DNA of 64,000 nucleotides. It comes from Thereva unica (lineage: Eukaryota > Arthropoda > Insecta > Diptera > Therevidae). Under the pieces are notes generated by a model. The model did not search any database, had not been told where the DNA came from, and worked only from the letters and a program-made list of their open reading frames with translations. The stretch spans positions 178,760,516 to 178,824,515 of the forward strand of contig OX465281.1 of assembly GCA_949987705.1 (NCBI GenBank). Reading direction: 5' to 3'. Positions 1-12,155 of this stretch are shown here, piece after piece. Both the position numbers and the translations under genes were made by a program. How positions within the stretch are numbered: the stretch's first letter is position 1; the number at the start of each line of letters is the position of its first letter.

Positions 1-327
1 GGCACTGGTTTCCATATCAAAGTAATACATAACAACTCCCAAAAAGAACTGCCTACATGCTCCACATCATCCTACAATATCTACAGACGTGCCCAATTTA
101 TATGTCTACAGTTTTGCTTCAAAAGTTTTCATCCCCCTTAACAATAAATACGAATAAATCAGATCCAGGTAAGATTTACGTTTAAAATTTTCCTCATAAA
201 AGGCAATTGTATGCTAGCCTTTGAAAAAAGCTACACAAAAATCACATAAACAACTTTAAAAAGAAGAAATAAATCGCACACAGTGAAACTGGGTGGGATG
301 TGGGTTTGACCCCTTCGGTCCACACGA
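1..327. other. Non-coding flank, no feature seen
   Basis: AT-rich sequence to the left of a repeat element. No credible reading frame, RNA gene or repeat was recognised in it. Confidence 0.5.
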
Positions 328-1034
328 TTAACTTCCCAGTATGATGAACGAAGATGGAATAAACTGACTTCTTACAAATTAGTTATACGTTTAGCACTAG
401 TGGAAAATTGGCTAGTATCAGAACTGATGACAAAGCAATCCTGAGAGAAGCTAGTTGAAATAACTATAATAGTGGTAAATCAACAAGATTTTTCTAGAGA
501 ATTTGTTTTTCCTGAACGTTAGCAAACAAACATTTCCTCCGTATTTCGTTCGCTGCACTAAAGCCGGTGTTCAAATTGGGCGCCATTAACAAACTGAGAA
601 GCGAATGACTTCATTTGGAAATTCCAAAGCTTTCCGGAGATATTAGTAAAACTGTAACTGTTAAGTACTTGTCAGACTTGACCAAAAAGAACCAATTTTG
701 CGGTAACTACTGGAAATTCCGGGATGAACCGCAATTTTCTGAAACTGTATCACGCGTAGAACACAATTCCCCGTCAAAAACTGCAAATCTAAGGTTTGAA
801 AAATTCGCGCTGTTTGTAAAGGGTTTTTTGCAACGATTTTGAAAGGTTGTCGGATTTTGACAAGTGATGTTTCGTTGAAAGGCGATCGCAGTGCAGAACC
901 CAAAAAAGATCACCTCGTTTAGAACGGGTCTCTTTCCATCGAGTTTATGAGATATTAGCAAAACTTGTCAATTTAAGGTCTTTCCGACAATTAGCCGAAG
1001 TTTTTCTATTTAAACAAAAAAGGCCTGACCGAAT

Positions 1035-1594
1035 ACTATTAAATTTTTTTCAGAGCTTTTCTTCGTTAATATTGTTTTTTCGGCACCTCAATGAAGTCGA
1101 TATAGTTTTTAGTTTGCGTGGTATCGTGCAGGTACAAAAATCATAAACGTCGTTTAAACAAAAAAACGGTACGACCGAATTTTATGAAAACCTTTTCAGA
1201 TCATATTTTGGTTAATACTCTTCGAACGGCACGTCAACTAAGTCAATATCTTTTATAGTTCGCGCGATACCGTGCAGGTACAAAAATCACTTACATATGT
1301 CATTTAAAACAAAAAACCGCTCAACCGCATATTATAAAAATCTTTTGAAATTATATTGTCGCTAATACGCTTCGAACGGCACATCAAGTAAGTCAATATA
1401 TCTTTCGTGGTTCCGGCGATATCGTGCAGGTACAAAAATCACTTATGCCGCTTAAACAAAAAAACCGCTCGACCGAATTTTATGAAAATCTTTTCAGATC
1501 ATATTTCGGTTAATACGCTTCGAACGACACCTCAACGAAGTCGATATCTTTTTTGGTTCGCGCAATACCGTGCAAAAAAAAAGACCACATACGT

Positions 1595-1646
<52 letters not shown>

Positions 1647-2175
1647 TTCCTCCCAATTTTTGGCTTGAAATGCTCCTGGGACCTTGAAAGATGAAAATAC
1701 GTGAAAAATTTCGATTTCGATTTTCGGACCGATTACAATAGCTTCCTATACTGGGAAGTTAAAAATCACTTACGTCGCTTAAACAACAAAACGGCTAGAC
1801 CGAATTTCGTGAAAATCTTTTCAGATCATATTTCGGTTAATACGCTTCGAACGACACCTCAATGAAGTCAGTATCATTTTTGGTTTGTGTTCTATAGAGC
1901 ATGTAAAAAAATCACTTACGCCCTTTAAACATAGATACCGCTCGATCGAATTTTATGAAAATCTTTTCAAACTGTACTTTCGGTAATACGCTACGATCGG
2001 CACCTCAAAGAAGTCGGTATCATGGTTGGTTCGTGCTATATCGTGCAGGTACTAAAATCACTTACGTCGCTTAAACAAAAAACGGCTGGACCGAATTTCA
2101 TTAAAATCTTTTCAGATCATATTTCGGTTAATACGCTTCGAACAACACCTCAACGAAGTCGATATCAGTTTTGGT
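1035..2175 (+). repeat. Tandem ~148-bp monomers
   Basis: At least six diverged copies of one unit follow each other. The phrase CTTTTCAGATCATATTTCGG, or a variant, recurs near 1190, 1340, 1491, 1816, 1962 and 2107, and is followed each time by TAATACGCTTCGAACGGCACC-like text and an (AACGAAGTCGATATC) block. Spacing is close to 148 bp except where the CA-repeat module intervenes (1491 to 1816). One monomer-like stretch lies apart at about 5445-5525. Confidence 0.75.
1598..1643. repeat. (CA)n microsatellite, about 23 units
   Basis: An uninterrupted CA dinucleotide run inside the tandem-repeat element. A shorter (CA)10 sits at the equivalent position of the next module (2218-2237). Both are followed by the same TACTTCCTCCCAAT text. 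Confidence 0.95.
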
Positions 2176-2217
2176 TCGCGCGATATCGTGCAGGAAAAAT
2201 GACCACATCCGTACGCG

Positions 2218-2237
2218 CACACACACACACACACACA
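2218..2237. repeat. (CA)n microsatellite, about 10 units
   Basis: Second and shorter copy of the CA run, in the second terminal module of the composite repeat. The flanks match those of the first run. Confidence 0.9.
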
Positions 2238-2548
2238 TACTTCCTCCCAATATTTGTCTTAAAATGCTCCTGGGACCTTGAAAGATGAAAATACGTTGAA
2301 ATTTTCGATTTCTATTTTCGGACCGATTACAATAACTTCCTATACTGGGAAGTTAATAAGATTTATGTATACAAAACAAAATGTTTTCAAATTAATTTTA
2401 AATATGACTAATAACTTTGACAGTTTAACTTAAACAGTAGAGAGGCATCACTCATCAGGTAGAAGAAAAGAGAACTGTATAAATTTTATTTATCGGAGGA
2501 TGATCTTTTATTCCATGTTCCATGTTGTCTTCGGAAGTTTAGTTCTTA

Positions 2549-2724
2549 ATTTTGACGTGACAACGTCTATTAAATCGGTTTAAGATAGGACGCGCGTGTG
2601 AAAATGTCCCGCACACAAAAAAAAATTTGCTTCGAAATATATAATTTATTAATTGAGAAAATAATACAAAACGTAATAACAGACGTTGTCACGTTCAAAT
2701 TAATAGACGTTGTCACTTTAAAAT
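2549..2724. repeat. Small inverted-repeat unit (MITE-like, about 175 bp)
   Basis: A 24-base arm at 2549-2572 is matched in inverted orientation at 2701-2724, with 22 of 24 positions pairing (core GACAACGTCTATTA / TAATAGACGTTGTC). The right side also holds a direct duplication of AGACGTTGTCAC (2681 and 2705). No open frame lies inside and no clear target duplication is visible. Confidence 0.5.
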
Positions 2725-5700
2725 ACGGACGTGATACTTCACATCCAAGACCATTAATTTTTCTATAGCGGCGCTACAATCGATAAGCAAAACCCTACTT
2801 CTTCGACGCATTAAAGAATTTACACATTGTCACATTTTTAATTAATGAAAAGTAAAACTAAGTGACAGCACTGCACTATGTAACCTCTTGTATCAATGCA
2901 AATTCGGGCCAATTCGAGCACCGCCACCCCCTTTAAAAAAGCAGGTGCAGCACATAGAATAAAACAAAGTTCGGGTAACGTGAAAATGTATGAATCATAA
3001 CGTAAAACCCTCCAAACCCTGCTATCCACCCCGCCACCCAAAAAAGTTTCGCCCAATTGTACCTTCCACCAAAACATCCTCCAAGCCATCCTATACCCTA
3101 AAGGATATCGATTTTCTCTCACTATCTTCACAGAAAAGTGCATGGGGTTCTTGTCTCCTTTTACGTATGTCACGGAGCCGGTTGGATATTGTTGTTTCGC
3201 CCCGAAAATGCTCCTTCCCAAAAACGTCCTTTCTAGCCACCCCTCGTAAAATCTTGCACAAGTTTTCACTCCCGTCGTCAGTTTTTAATCCTGGAGCGGC
3301 GAACATACAACCGTACATACGCATTTCAGGATAAACACAGGCAACCCTCAAAGGGACGCCTCTGTTCTACTTCCATTCCCTGTTTGTTGTCAGTTGCTGT
3401 TCAATCGAACCAAGGGCAGAGAACAACAAGGATGCAAGTACGGCGGGAGTAGGAAAAAGGCAAGCCTTGCTCTGCGTCCTTAGAATGACTACTACAATAC
3501 TGGGGGTGCGTTGTGTGGATTTTTTTTACAGTACAAGGAACTTAAGGGAGGCAACTTCAATCAAATTTAGTCCGATCGGTCGGAGTTGTGTTTGCCTTTG
3601 ATGTTTCAGTTCTAAACATAAAATGTGCATAGGTACTCACTTTTTCAATTTCCGATAATTACAATCTGAGGTGAAGAGTTAGACTTGCTAGGTTATCCAA
3701 GAAGAAGAATAACAACAACAACGAAAACAACAGTAGAAGTAACTGAAGCCGCTGTCGTCGTCGTAAGTCGCAACTGGCAAGGTACGTTGACTTCGATATG
3801 CAAGTCCCCAATCCACCAACCACAACACTCCGTCTCTTCACTTCCGTCCAACAACACTTTTTATTGCAATATAACGTTGCTGGTTTGCTCTTTTATCAAG
3901 TCTTTTACCTGACAACGAATTTTCTCTCCTCTCAACCTTCGGCGTAATCTCCTTAAAGTTGCCTCTGCGTTTTTCTGTTTACCTTGCATCAATTTCAAAT
4001 TGGAATCCCCCTCTACCTATGTAGGTATGGAAAAGGTAGACTTCATTCGTATTGATACCTCTTGGCACATACAAACACACCTATGTGTACACACTTGACT
4101 TCACTAAACACACCTGAATCGAGAAAAACCTGCCTGACGGCGGACTATAAAAATGCAGGGATAAATTCTTCCTATTTATTTTTGTATAGATATGTTTCAA
4201 TTGAATTCCCGTTTCGCAACGGCTATTGACACACAAAATCACCACTAGAGGTAACTCTCGCAATTACGGATTCACTTTGGGCACTCACTCACTGTGGCTG
4301 ATTTAAAAGCTTTCGAATCACCTGCTTCCGATTGTATTAAGCGCGGACAAATCACCTTAATTAAATCACTCCCCCGCAAATTGATTTTAATTTGCTCAAA
4401 ACTGGCTAGATTCAATTTAGTTTTAACTCAATCCTGCGGAAAATTGTCTCCACGTCTACTATAAAAATTTCGTTAAAACAGAATTTAGGAATTTTCGAAT
4501 CGCCAACAGAATTTCCTCCTTTAACTCTTGTTTTGCTTTTGTGGCTTCAAGACGAAACAACTTCCTCCGCGACCAATCGGCGTCACGATCTCAAAGAAAC
4601 TGAAGGTAATGCACACCGCCACAAGCACCGAAGGCGAAGCACAACAGTCTACCGTGGATCTTTCCGTAACACCACCACCACTCCAAATTCACTATGCAGA
4701 ATCGAGTTGTAAAGCCAACAAGCGGCGGGCACACATTCCCTCCGCCACAACCTCTACAAGTTCCACTATGAATGACCAATAAACCCGGCAACGAGTTGTA
4801 TTTGGTGCGACTGCGTATAAACCTGTGTCTCGACTTCCTTCCCCTTTCGAGTCAAACCTGTTCAAAATTGTTTGGCACTTTTAGCTTTGATGCTTTTTGG
4901 ACAAAACCGTTAATGAAGTTGATTTTGGAAATTGATTAATATTAGAGAAATGTGTGAAACTTTGCCAGTAATTTGCACGAAAATTCTTAAAATAAAAGAA
5001 GGTTGGGTATTTTTAGGGTTTTTAGTATTTCCTTTAAGGCAATCTAATAATATAATAAGGAAATTCTATGGACCTCGTTTGAGTCGAGTCGATAGATTGG
5101 TGGAAAACAATGGAATTTTTACAATTTTGACTGTTACTACTGTTGAACACAAATTTATAAAACTCATTTGAATCTACTGATTGTACTTTCGAAGATTCAC
5201 TTTTATTAAACTTTTCCCTTCTAAAGACTAGTATGGAGTTCCTACGGAACTCCTTTCCCTGTATAAAATACAAATAAAAAGATGTTTGTTAGGTAAAAAC
5301 AGTTGTTGCCGCCAAATTGTTTTTTTAGAATTCAGATGTTAACTTTTTCTCAGCTTTTGACCTTTCCTCCACGATATTCTACACAGAATTTTTCCGTGAT
5401 GAAATATATATAAAAACGGAATTCGAACTCCATAGTAGGATTCAGATCATATTTTTATTAATACGTTTCAACCGGCACCTCAACGAAGTCGATATCATTT
5501 TTAGTTCGCTTGATATCCTACAAGTAAAATATACCTACGTCATTATTTACCTGACTTACATGACAAACCAAAAGCAAACCGAACTTAACTCGATCTTAGT
5601 TTGCATTTTCGGTCGAGTGTTATATCACATACCGAACATCGATTTTTAGTTGTCATTTCGGTTTGGTTAAATGTCAGTTCATCTTCAAAACTTGTTGTTG

Positions 5701-5728
5701 GTCGTGCCTCCAAAATTTCATTTAGTTT
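2725..5728. other. Long stretch without a supported gene
   Basis: Open frames here, such as 2838-3269 on the minus strand and 4528-4782 on the plus strand, show no recognisable domain and no consistent coding pattern, so I do not call them. Two small things are visible: a perfect 8-bp hairpin GGAGTTCC-TAC-GGAACTCC at 5235-5253, and an isolated monomer of the ~148-bp repeat at about 5445-5525. The left boundary of the next LTR element is not sharp. Confidence 0.5.
5445..5525 (+). repeat. Isolated diverged copy of the 148-bp monomer
   Basis: It carries TTCAGATCATATTTTTATTA, then CGGCACCTCAACGAAGTCGATATC and TTTTTAGTTCGC in the same order as the monomers at 1.1-2.2 kb. It lies 3 kb from the array without the CA module. 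Confidence 0.7.
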
Positions 5729-5969
5729 GTGGCGTATCATAATACGTCATCAGGAAAACAAAACGCTCTTTTCTTAAAATCATTTTTTCTTGGGTGAATA
5801 TAATTCACATGTAACTTGTGTAACAGTTGTATATAAGGCCTTTGTAAATACTTTGTAAAATAGAGAAAAATTCAATTGGACTTCCAGTGTTTTAATAACA
5901 AAGGAACCTTTTCCCATTGGTGAGCAAGACACCAATAGTACCTGCTAAATTGGCAACAATACTTGCCAA

Positions 5970-6040
5970 TTGGTGACCCCGATCAAAATGGTGACCCTGA
6001 GCAAGTTGGTGACCCCGATCAAATTGTGGACCCGGACAGC
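5970..6040 (+). promoter_or_regulatory. Primer-binding site in a tandem 18-bp array
   Basis: TGGTGACCCCGATCAAAA at 5971 is followed in register by a near-copy at 5989 and another at 6007, with a weaker fourth unit after it (about 6025). TGGTGACCCCGA matches the primer site expected for tRNA-Trp in CsRn1-type elements. A functional element needs one such site, so the repetition is unusual. Confidence 0.6.
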
Positions 6041-6059
6041 ACTACACCTCCCAAAGGAA

Positions 6060-6900
6060 GAACAGCACCACCAGAAATGATGCTGGAAGACGAGCGGCCG
6101 AGCAAAGCAGCCACCCAGAAGGAGGATGGAACCATAGCAGCCGAGCAAAGCAGCAACCCAGAACGAAGGAAGAACCATAGCAGCCGTATCCGTACGAGTA
6201 CCACCATTCTGGAAGAAGAGTCCGGATCTCTGGTTTCACCAACTGGAGGCGCAATTCCAGTGGGATAAAATCGGATGTTACGCAGTACTACATACTAGTA
6301 GGAAATCTGGATGCAGACATCTTGACGGAAGTGAGGGACGTCATCACCAAACCACCTAAGAAAGACCAGTATTTGGCGCTGAAGGAGCGACTATTACAAG
6401 TTTTCCAGGCGTCTAAAAGAACTTCTCATCGGCATCATGGCAGATGGATGGAAACCACCTCAACTCCTCAACCGAATGAAGGAACTAGCTGGCGGTAACA
6501 TCTCCAACGAAGGCCTGAAGACCCTGTGGATGCAACAATTGCCTTCACAAACTCAGGCAGTTCTCACTAGCAGCTCAACCCGGGACATTAGTAAACTGGC
6601 GGAGATGGCAGATAAAATTTCGAAGGTTTTTTCAGATGTTGGAGCAGTATCAACACCATCTTCCATAAACCTTCAGCAGTAGGTAGCAACTCTCCAGAAG
6701 GAAGTAGAAAAACTAAATTTCCACAAACGAAGTCCAACAAGGCAGCGAGGTTTCTCCCGTAGCCCCAGCCGATTAAGAACATCCAACACCATACAACCCG
6801 CCACCAACCAAGCACACGGCATTAACCACAGCAACTCGCAACAAAAGTGTTGGTACCACAGACGATTCGAGAATGCAGCCCGCAGATGCCAACAACCCTG
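6060..6900 (+). pseudogene. gag: gag of the CsRn1-type element, broken
   Basis: Structural capsid/nucleocapsid protein that packages element RNA in cytoplasmic particles. The capsid part is readable in two frames: a stretch near 6265-6420 (YYILVGNLDAD...) and 6437-6682, which carries LLNRMKELAGG and LKTLWMQQLP, typical of this gag family. A proline/serine-rich stretch follows, then a CHCC knuckle (CWYHRRF...RCQQPC) at about 6850-6890 in a different frame from the protease frame that overlaps it. At least two frameshifts and a stop at 6680 separate the parts. No intact start could be chosen. Confidence 0.7.
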
Positions 6901-7617
6901 CAGCTTTGGAAAAAACTAAGTCATGGACCAGTAACAGCGACTATCTGGTCCAAAACCACAATTAGTCGCCTCTACCTCGACGAAAGGTCTACTGCAAATA
7001 GAAGATTTCTCATCGACATTGGATCCGAAGTTTCAGTGATCCCACCAACTCCAAAAGAGAAGAACCAACAACACTCAGCACAAATTCTGTACCCAGCCAA
7101 CGGTACAGAGATACCAACTTTCGGACAACGACTGCTACAACTCAACCTGGGTCTGCGCAGGAATTTCCAATGGCCTTTTATCATCGCTCTTGTCAAAGAG
7201 CCCATAGTAGGTGCAGATTTCCTGGCCCATTACGATCTTTTGATCGATGTAAAAAATAATCGGCTAATCGACAACACAATGTTGCTGCAGTCATCAGGAT
7301 TAAGAGTACCATCATCTTCTACATCAACTGCAATTAGTACTATCAACCCATCAGCTCCACTATACAGCGTACTGAAGGAATTCAAGAACATCACCAGGAA
7401 TACCCTGCCTACACAAACTTCGCACAGTGTGAGACATCATATCCAAACAACAGGACCACCAGTATATAGCCGGCCAAGACGACTCTCCCCGGAACAACTG
7501 AAAATTGCTAAACAGGAGTTTCAATACATGCTGGATACAGGAATCTGCCGCCCATCCGACAGCATGGTAAAAAACCCAGTGGTAAATGGTGACCATGCGG
7601 GGACTATAGAAGACTGA
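6900..7617 (+). pseudogene. pol: Protease and start of RT, CsRn1-type pol
   Basis: The open frame 6847-7617 encodes a retropepsin around FLIDIGSEVSVIPP (near 7006-7050). The catalytic Asp is present, but the usual D-T/S-G reads D-I-G. The family flap and C-terminal block follow (IVGADFLAHYDLLIDVKNNR, near 7204-7263). After a linker comes the conserved RT entry region with SRPRRLSPEQL. The frame breaks at about 7575-7617, where the RT continues one frame over, so the polyprotein is interrupted just before the first RT catalytic block. Confidence 0.75.
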
Positions 7618-8540
7618 ATGCGGTTACGACACCTGATCGCTACCCCATTCCACACATTCAGGATTTTGCGTATCAATTAGAGGGGAAGACAATTTTCAGC
7701 ACGATAGACCTCAACCGTGCCTACCATCAAATCACAATGGCGCCTGAAGACATTCCGAAAACAGCAATCACTACACCATTCGGACTGTTTGAGTTTCCGA
7801 GAATGGCGTTTGGTTTATGCAATGCAGCACAAACATTCCAGCGATTGGTTCACGAAGTAACTAGAGGGTTTGACTTTTGTTTCCCCTATATAGACGACTT
7901 CCTCATCGCTTCCAGGAACAATCGACAACACCTGAGACAACTGTTCCAACGCTTACAGGAATACGGACTAACCATCAAGCCAAATAAGTGTACTTTCGAA
8001 GCAACAGAAGTACGTTTTTTGGGATACCTCATCAACAAAGAGGGAGCTAGACCACTTCCAGCAAAGGCAGAAGCTATCACAACATACAAAAAGCCGACAA
8101 CAGTGCAAGAGCTACGCAGATTTCTAGGGATGGTCAACTTCTACCGCAGGTTCATACCCAAAGCCGCAGAGATTTAGGCTCCCCTTCACGCATGTCATTC
8201 AGGCAACAAAAAGAATGACAAAACCAACATACAATGGACACAGGAGCTACACCACGATTTTGAACAATGCAAACAAGCATTGGCAAACGCAACGCTTCTA
8301 GCTCATCCAATCCAGAACGCATCATTCGCATTAATGGTAGATGCATCCGATACTGCGGTAGGCGCAGTCACACAACAGCTAGCACCAGAAGGATGGCAAC
8401 CTTTAGGATTTTTCCCACAAGCTATTACCAGCGCAAACAAAGTACAGCGCATACGATCGAGAACTCCTCAGTGCTTACTTGGCAGTGAAGCATTTTCGAC
8501 ATCTCCTAGAAGAACAACAGCTTGTCATATACACTGACCA
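7618..8540 (+). pseudogene. pol: Reverse transcriptase and RNase H, CsRn1-type pol
   Basis: RNA-directed DNA polymerase domain. The entry [20 protein letters not shown] is readable from about 7600, followed by [30 protein letters not shown] and the active-site motif YIDD near 7888 (usual forms are YVDD or YADD). The thumb [18 protein letters not shown] ends at a stop (8175), and the frame then carries on into the connection and RNase H (LMVDASDTAVGAVTQQLAPEG near 8331-8395). A further frameshift near 8430 breaks RNase H. Confidence 0.75.
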
Positions 8541-9622
8541 CAAGCCATTAGCTTTTGCTTTTCAGCAAAAACCTGAGAAGTCATCTCCTGAGTCATCTGG
8601 CCCAATATAAAAAAGGACTGCAGCAAATGGTCCAAAGAATGTGTTAGTTGCCACAGAAGTAAGATACTAAATACTAAATCACCAGTAGCAGAGTTTTCAC
8701 CACCATCAGAACGTTTTCAACATGTTCATCTCGATCTAATAGGACCACTGCCCTATTCGGACGGATACACCTACGCTCTTACTTGCATTGACCGTTTCAC
8801 TAGGTGGCCAGAAGTTATTCCCGTCGAAGACATAACAGCAGAGACAGTGGCAGCTGCTTTCCTCACAGGATGGATTTCACGTTTTGGCGTACCCATGGAA
8901 ATAATTACAGACAGGGGCCATGAGATGAGACAGCCAAACTACTCGGCATTAAAAAGAGACGATCAACACCATATCATCCCCAGGCAAATGGAATGATAGA
9001 GCGTTTCCACCGGACACTGAAAAACCTCAATCAAGTGCCACGAGTCGGAAAAATGGACAGAGAAACTACCTTTTGTCCTACTTGACCTAAGATCATCCTT
9101 GTTGGAGGATATTAAAGTAACCCCAGCACAGCTAGTCTATAGAACCACACTAAAGCTTCCAGGCGATTTTTTACCAACAACTAACTGGACGATAACCATA
9201 CCACACTTTCAAGATGGCAAAGCCACATGCAGTCTCTCCAGCCCCATCAACCAGTGCGACATGGACTGTCAAGAACTTTCATCAGCAAGGATCTGAAAGA
9301 ATGTACTCACGTTTTTATGCGCAATGATGCAGTGAAGAAGCCACTACAACAACCCTACAATGGCCCAAACGTCGTGGTATCCAGGACACCCAAACACTTC
9401 ACACTCGCCATTAACGGACAGGAACGAACAATCTCAATCGACAGATTGAAGCCAGCGATTCTGTTGAACCAAGACCGACCTGAAGAAATGGCAGAAACCA
9501 CAAGGATCAACGGAATAACAACAACCACCACAGCCCCTTCAACAGACGACAGGCAGGCACATTCAGAAACAACCTCTACAAGAATTGGACGCCGCGTCTT
9601 CATACCAGCAAGATGCCGTTAA
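8540..9622 (+). pseudogene. pol: Integrase of the CsRn1-type element, broken
   Basis: The zinc-binding HHCC region is mostly deleted; only its C-x2-C end (ECVSCHRSK) remains near 8640. The DDE core is present in shifted frames: HLDLIGPLP (first Asp, near 8730), IITDRG (second Asp, near 8905) and GMIERFHR (Glu, near 8992). The C-terminal part runs 9227-9622, ending with the short hydrophilic tail typical of the family (SIDRLKPA near 9437). The copy has stops and frameshifts throughout and cannot encode active integrase. Confidence 0.7.
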
Positions 9623-9770
9623 CACTGCAGGGGGAGTACTGTGGTGCACTGTAATTTTTTCCTTGCTTTCTTGGATGAAATAATTGTTCAAACAAATTTT
9701 TTCACATCTGAAACTGTTACCTGAAGTTCCCTTATAATAAATTACATTAAATTTACAGTTTTGCGCCACT

Positions 9771-12050
9771 CTTAAAGCTTTATGTCAAAGAGAGATAAAG
9801 AATTAGCGAAGTGTACGGAAAATCGATATTTGAAAAAGGATGTTTTTGGTTTTTCGAATTTTTTTCGATGTTTTTCTATTGTGACACTATCATTTTTTTA
9901 CACCATCTTAAAGTAGAGGATTCAACGAAAAAAAACCCGTCTTCAAAATTTTCAAAATCAAAAATTCGTTCGCCAACTTTTTTGATTGAACATGGAGCCT
10001 TTTTTTTAAATTAAGGTCATAAAAACAAAACTACACAACCAATCGCTTTAAAAAAAATTGGGCCTTTTCGAAACATGAAAATCTACATTTTCCTCAAATT
10101 TCATTAAAATTGGATCATCTTTGTGAAAGATAAAAATGATAAACGAAAAACTCGGTTTTTGACGTTTTTCTCCATTTTTTGAGGTTATGTCGAAAAATGG
10201 TTTGAACAAAAGCACTAGATCTTTTAATTATCTACAACGTTTACATTTAACGTTTTTCGATAGGAGGTCTACTTTTCTTAGAAATCGCAAAAAAAAACAC
10301 GTTTAACCCCCTAAAACTCACATTTTGGCTCCCCCGCCCCCGTTCTGGTCATCTGCTGCGGTGCTTTCGATTTTTCCTTGTTTAAGTAGCATTTATCCTA
10401 AATTTTCCCACCTTCCATATACTGCTAAGAATTTTTTTTTCTCAAAAATTATCTGCACTGGTCTAAAAGTGCAAAAGGTATTGTTATTCATGTTGTGTGG
10501 TGGTGGTTTTTCGTACACCTTTTTCTGCACCAATATTTTTAAAAATTATTCCATAATAATTTGAAATCACTTTCAATTCGATTACCACACAAAAATTTAC
10601 AATTTTCTGCCGTAATAAACAAGAAAAAACCACCGCGAATCTAAAATAAATGGTCACCTCACCCATTTTTTTTATATTTTTCATTAAGCCATTAAAGCAC
10701 TAATCACTGATAATCCATGTGCAGTAAAAAGTGATAAAATACAATATTTTATGGAAAGGCAACTAACCCACTTAATCACTGATTTCATTCATTTATTTCA
10801 CTTATTAAATCATTACAACTAAACACTGACAATCCTATTTCAATAAAAAGTGATAAAATATATTATTTTATCCCTTTTTGCTTCAAAAATATAGCGAAAA
10901 CATTGGAGAAACTACTCCTTCCCATAATAGATATTTATTCCAAGTTGTCAGATTTTGGACCTACCAACAGCTGCGTTAGTGTTAGTAGGCTCGGCAACAA
11001 CCAAGCCTGTAGTTGAGATGGGCTTACTTACCCATACCATAACCTTCTACATAATTCCAATTTTAGTGCGATTTTAGCTTTTTATTGACTTGAAATGGGC
11101 CTACAGTAATAATCGAATTACCAGTGATTATAAAGTGATTAGTATTTTGATTGTGTAATTATTAAAAATTTATTGGGGCATATTTAATGCATTTATGTAT
11201 AAATATTTAATCATTCTCGCAAAATCTTCAATGGCTTTAAATCCAGAAAAATCTGCTTGGCTTTATATCCAAGATAAAACCATTATAAATGCACTGAATA
11301 GGCCCCAATTTGAATGACAATCAAAACAATAACTTTAGCAGTTTCCTTCACATTTTTCTGCACTTATATTTTTAATAATTACCACCGAACAAACTCAATA
11401 TTTTTTTCGTAATGAAATACGACATAACCACGGCAAATGTAAAAAAAATGGCCACCTTTACAATTAACACCCTTAATCACTCAATGTTTTTTAATTTCTT
11501 TAATCAAATCACATCAGGTTTACATGAATATAATAATTTCTTTTTTTGTACTAAGGCCCACTATAAGACACTAAAAAACACTAAAATCACACTAAAATTC
11601 ATAATTTATTAGGTATCACTTCCATGCCAACGTTTTAATCTCATTGTTTTCAGGCAACTTTCTTTTAACATAATTATTTCACCAAACAAACAAAAAAAAA
11701 AAATTCTCATATCCATTTTTTCATTCAATTTGACAGCAAACGAATACCCAGTCAGCCAGAAATGTATTTAAAATGCATTTATAATGTCTTTCATATAAAA
11801 TGTAATACCTTTGTAAGATATTACAAAACGTATTATTTTCGCATTAAATTTATATGGGAGAGGATCCCTTTTGTCAGTTTCGGAAGACTCTGTCTTACAC
11901 GTAATATAAAAGTAATGCATTATTTTGGCATTACAAGAGAATATATTTCATATTATACATTATTAATGCATGTATTTGGTATTTCATGTAAGGTCTAAAT
12001 AATGTGTTACATTTCGTATTACATTTTGAAAAGTATTACACCTGGCTGGC
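9771..12050. other. AT-rich non-coding stretch with internal repeats
   Basis: No gene was recognised. A ~70-bp motif is repeated in direct orientation: ACTGATAATCC...AGTGATAAAATACAATATTTTAT near 10704-10750 and ACTGACAATCC...AGTGATAAAATATATTATTTTAT near 10825-10870. A looser duplication links TTTTTCTGCAC-ATATTTTTA text near 10522 and 11350. Homopolymer-rich text at 9830-10320 resembles MITE interiors, but ends could not be defined. Methionine-rich short frames at 11762-12268 reflect ATT/TAT-rich sequence. Confidence 0.5.
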
Positions 12051-12054
12051 TGGG

Positions 12055-12155
12055 TAAAATCGGAATATTCCGTCAGGTCGCATTTTCAATACACACACTA
12101 TATTATCTCTCAACGCATGCAATGCATGTACGCTTGCATATGTCACCAGCTTCAG
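12055..12155. repeat. Dispersed repeat, fragment A
   Basis: Matches the reverse complement of about 26640-26725 (CCGTCAGG-CGCATTT-AATACACAC block) and, in direct orientation, 26905-26940 (GCAATGCATGTACGCTT-CATATGTCACCAGCTT). It stops where a non-LTR retroelement begins, so the element was probably interrupted by that insertion. Confidence 0.7.

Larger units (their letters stand above)
328..2356. mobile_element. TTAA-flanked composite repeat element with short terminal inverted repeats
   Basis: The ends are inverted copies of CTTCCCAGTAT (332-342) and ATACTGGGAAG (2342-2352). TTAA lies directly outside both (328-331 and 2353-2356), which fits a TTAA target duplication. The interior is an array of ~148-bp monomers, two CA microsatellites and a terminal module (about 1640-1765 and 2236-2355) that ends each time in the hairpin CTTCC-TATACT-GGGAAG. 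No transposase frame was found, so this is a non-autonomous element, either a TTAA-type MITE (piggyBac or Kolobok-like) or a satellite-bearing element of another class. The hairpin end could also suggest a Helitron-like origin. The TTAA symmetry is seen in the sequence; the superfamily is inferred. Confidence 0.5.
5729..9770 (+). mobile_element. Decayed CsRn1/Kabuki-type Gypsy LTR retrotransposon
   Basis: The order is LTR-like leader, tRNA-type primer site, gag with a CHCC knuckle, protease, RT, RNase H, integrase, then a purine tract. The gag knuckle C-x2-H-x9-C-x3-C (about 6850-6890) instead of CCHC, and a primer site starting TGGTGACCCCGA (as expected for tRNA-Trp), are hallmarks of the CsRn1 clade. 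The internal region runs from about 5971 to 9640. A GC-rich purine tract (GCAGGGGGAGTAC) near 9628-9640 precedes TGTGGTGCACTG, a plausible 3' LTR start. The 5' LTR (about 5729-5968) holds TATATAAG near 5831. The two LTR candidates match only weakly, so the exact ends are uncertain. The copy is dead, with several frameshifts, stops and deletions. Confidence 0.8.

Noticed and set aside
1407..1694. ORFs containing poly(Thr-His) text
   Set aside because: They only translate the CA microsatellite and satellite monomers.
2838..3269. 143-codon minus-strand ORF
   Set aside because: No recognisable domain; overlapping frames on the other strand are similar in length, and no splice or promoter context supports it.
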